Below the pieces are notes generated by a model. That model made no database searches. It was given only the letters and a program-made list of their open reading frames with translations, and was not told the origin of the DNA. DNA of 64,000 bases, from contig NC_080570.1 of assembly GCF_030247185.1 (NCBI RefSeq), forward strand, positions 117,952,689 through 118,016,688, read 5' to 3'. This document shows, piece by piece, positions 63,281 to 64,000 of this stretch (the first letter of the stretch is position 1; each line of letters starts with the position of its first letter). The position numbers and the translations under genes were made by a program. This DNA is from Malaya genurostris (taxonomy: Eukaryota > Arthropoda > Insecta > Diptera > Culicidae).

Positions 63281-63515
63281 CCTAAGGGGTGTGTAATAAA
63301 TATAAATATAAATTATAAATAAATTATAAATACATACCAAGTCAAAAAGACGTTTATTTGCTATTACCAAAACGACGTATCTCTTATAAGATAGCGGATA
63401 GCGTTCTAAAGGGTGATTTTTTAAGAGCTTGAGAACTTTTTTAAACAATAAAACGCATAAAATTTGCAAAATCTCATCGGTTCTTTATTTTAAACGTTAG
63501 ATTGGTACATGACAT

Positions 63516-63580
63516 TTACTTTTTGAAGATAATTTCATTTAAATGTTGACCGCGGCTGCGTCTTAGGTGGTCCATTCGGA
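63516..63580 (-). pseudogene. Transposase C-terminal end in reversed orientation
   Basis: Minus strand reads RMDHLRRSRGQHLNEIIFKK and a stop at 63516, the usual C terminus of this transposase family. It is followed on minus by the 3' UTR and TIR (to 63409). It is joined head-to-head to the plus-strand core at about 63580. Confidence 0.75.
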
Positions 63581-63581
63581 A

Positions 63582-64000
63582 AATCCGCTTTTTTATCGAC
63601 AAATTTTGTTCAGCGATGAGGCTCATTTCTGGTTGAATGGCTACGTAAATAAGCAAAATTGCCGCATTTGGAGTGAAGAGCAACCAGAAGCCGTTCAAGA
63701 ACTGCCCATGCATCCCGAAAAATGCACTGTTTGGTGTGGTTTGTACGCTGGTGGAATCATTGGACCGTATTTTTTCAAAGATGCTGTTGGACGCAACGTT
63801 ACAGTGAATGGCGATCGCTATCGTTCGATGCTAACAAACTTTTTGTTGCCAAAAATGGAAGAACTGAACTTGGTAGACATGTGGTTTCAACAAGATGGCG
63901 CTACATGCCACACAGCTCGCGATTCTATGGCCATTTTGAGGGAAAACTTCGGAGAACAATTCATCTCAAGAAATGGACCGGTAAGTTGGCCACCAAGATC
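63582..64000 (+). CDS. DDE transposase core (3' end outside window)
   Basis: Open for 139 codons to the window edge: NPLFYRQILFSDEAHFWLNG (first Asp in FSDEAH), VNKQNCRIWSEEQPEAVQE, TVWCGLYAGGIIGPYFF, VNGDRYRSMLTNFLLP, MWFQQDGATCHTARDSM (second Asp) and FISRNGPVSWPPR. The third acidic residue is expected just beyond the window. No stop or frameshift is visible. The N-terminal HTH part is missing because of the inverted junction, so an intact protein is unlikely. Confidence 0.85.

Larger units (their letters stand above)
63409..64000. mobile_element. DDE transposon with inverted 3' end, right side cut by window
   Basis: TA then AAGGGTGATTTTTTAAGAGC opens the element. The next ~170 bp are the reverse complement of a transposase 3' end, and then the catalytic core runs on plus. 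Ends and protein type belong to the IS630/Tc1/mariner-related family with AGGGTGATTTTTT ends found in many insects. Confidence 0.8.

Overview
The window looks like nuclear DNA of a culicine-type mosquito. Evidence: short insect introns, three separate DD37E transposons (the ITmD37E family is known from mosquitoes), an I-clade LINE with RNase H, dense MITEs, a Helitron and element-borne microsatellites. The species is not determined. Only one host gene is convincing: the 3' part of a zinc-finger gene at 2-1801 (+). The rest is a thick layer of nested transposable elements, with a few islands of complex, possibly single-copy non-coding DNA (about 22.26-23.32, 45.05-46.0 and 51.5-53.2 kb).

Layout. 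0-2 kb: last two exons of the zinc-finger gene. 2.6-12.4 kb: MITEs and two copies of an old repeat called R here. One R copy is empty. The other is split by a 4.3-kb TTAA-flanked element and a 1.55-kb element with 7-bp target duplications. 13-15.2 kb: a TIR element and a nearly complete but broken mariner. 19-21.4 kb: a T-rich low-complexity tract with a 9-bp satellite. 23.3-45.05 kb: one stack of insertions, possibly inside a single TA-flanked founder. Its backbone is an I-clade LINE on the minus strand (37.6 down to 23.6 kb), cut apart by at least four DNA elements that themselves carry further insertions. The reverse-transcriptase reading frame is restored exactly when a 4.8-kb element is removed. 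37.7-44.5 kb: a Helitron, ATATT-rich arrays and a second copy of a GGGTAA-TIR element carrying two microsatellite-bearing insertions. 46.3-51.1 kb: a TTAA element inside an old tandem array, then two DD37E elements and a MITE. 53.7-57.6 kb: degenerate transposons and a third DD37E element. 58.4-63.3 kb: a second LINE (minus strand, CR1/Jockey-like) broken by a MITE and by the GGGTAA element. 63.4-64 kb: a rearranged DDE transposon whose catalytic ORF runs off the window.

The most informative content is the nesting. Several insertions can be compared with empty homologous sites inside the same window, which fixes exact element ends, target duplications and relative ages without any database. 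All boundaries were read by eye. I see no intact autonomous element; the partial transposase at the right edge is open as far as it is visible.
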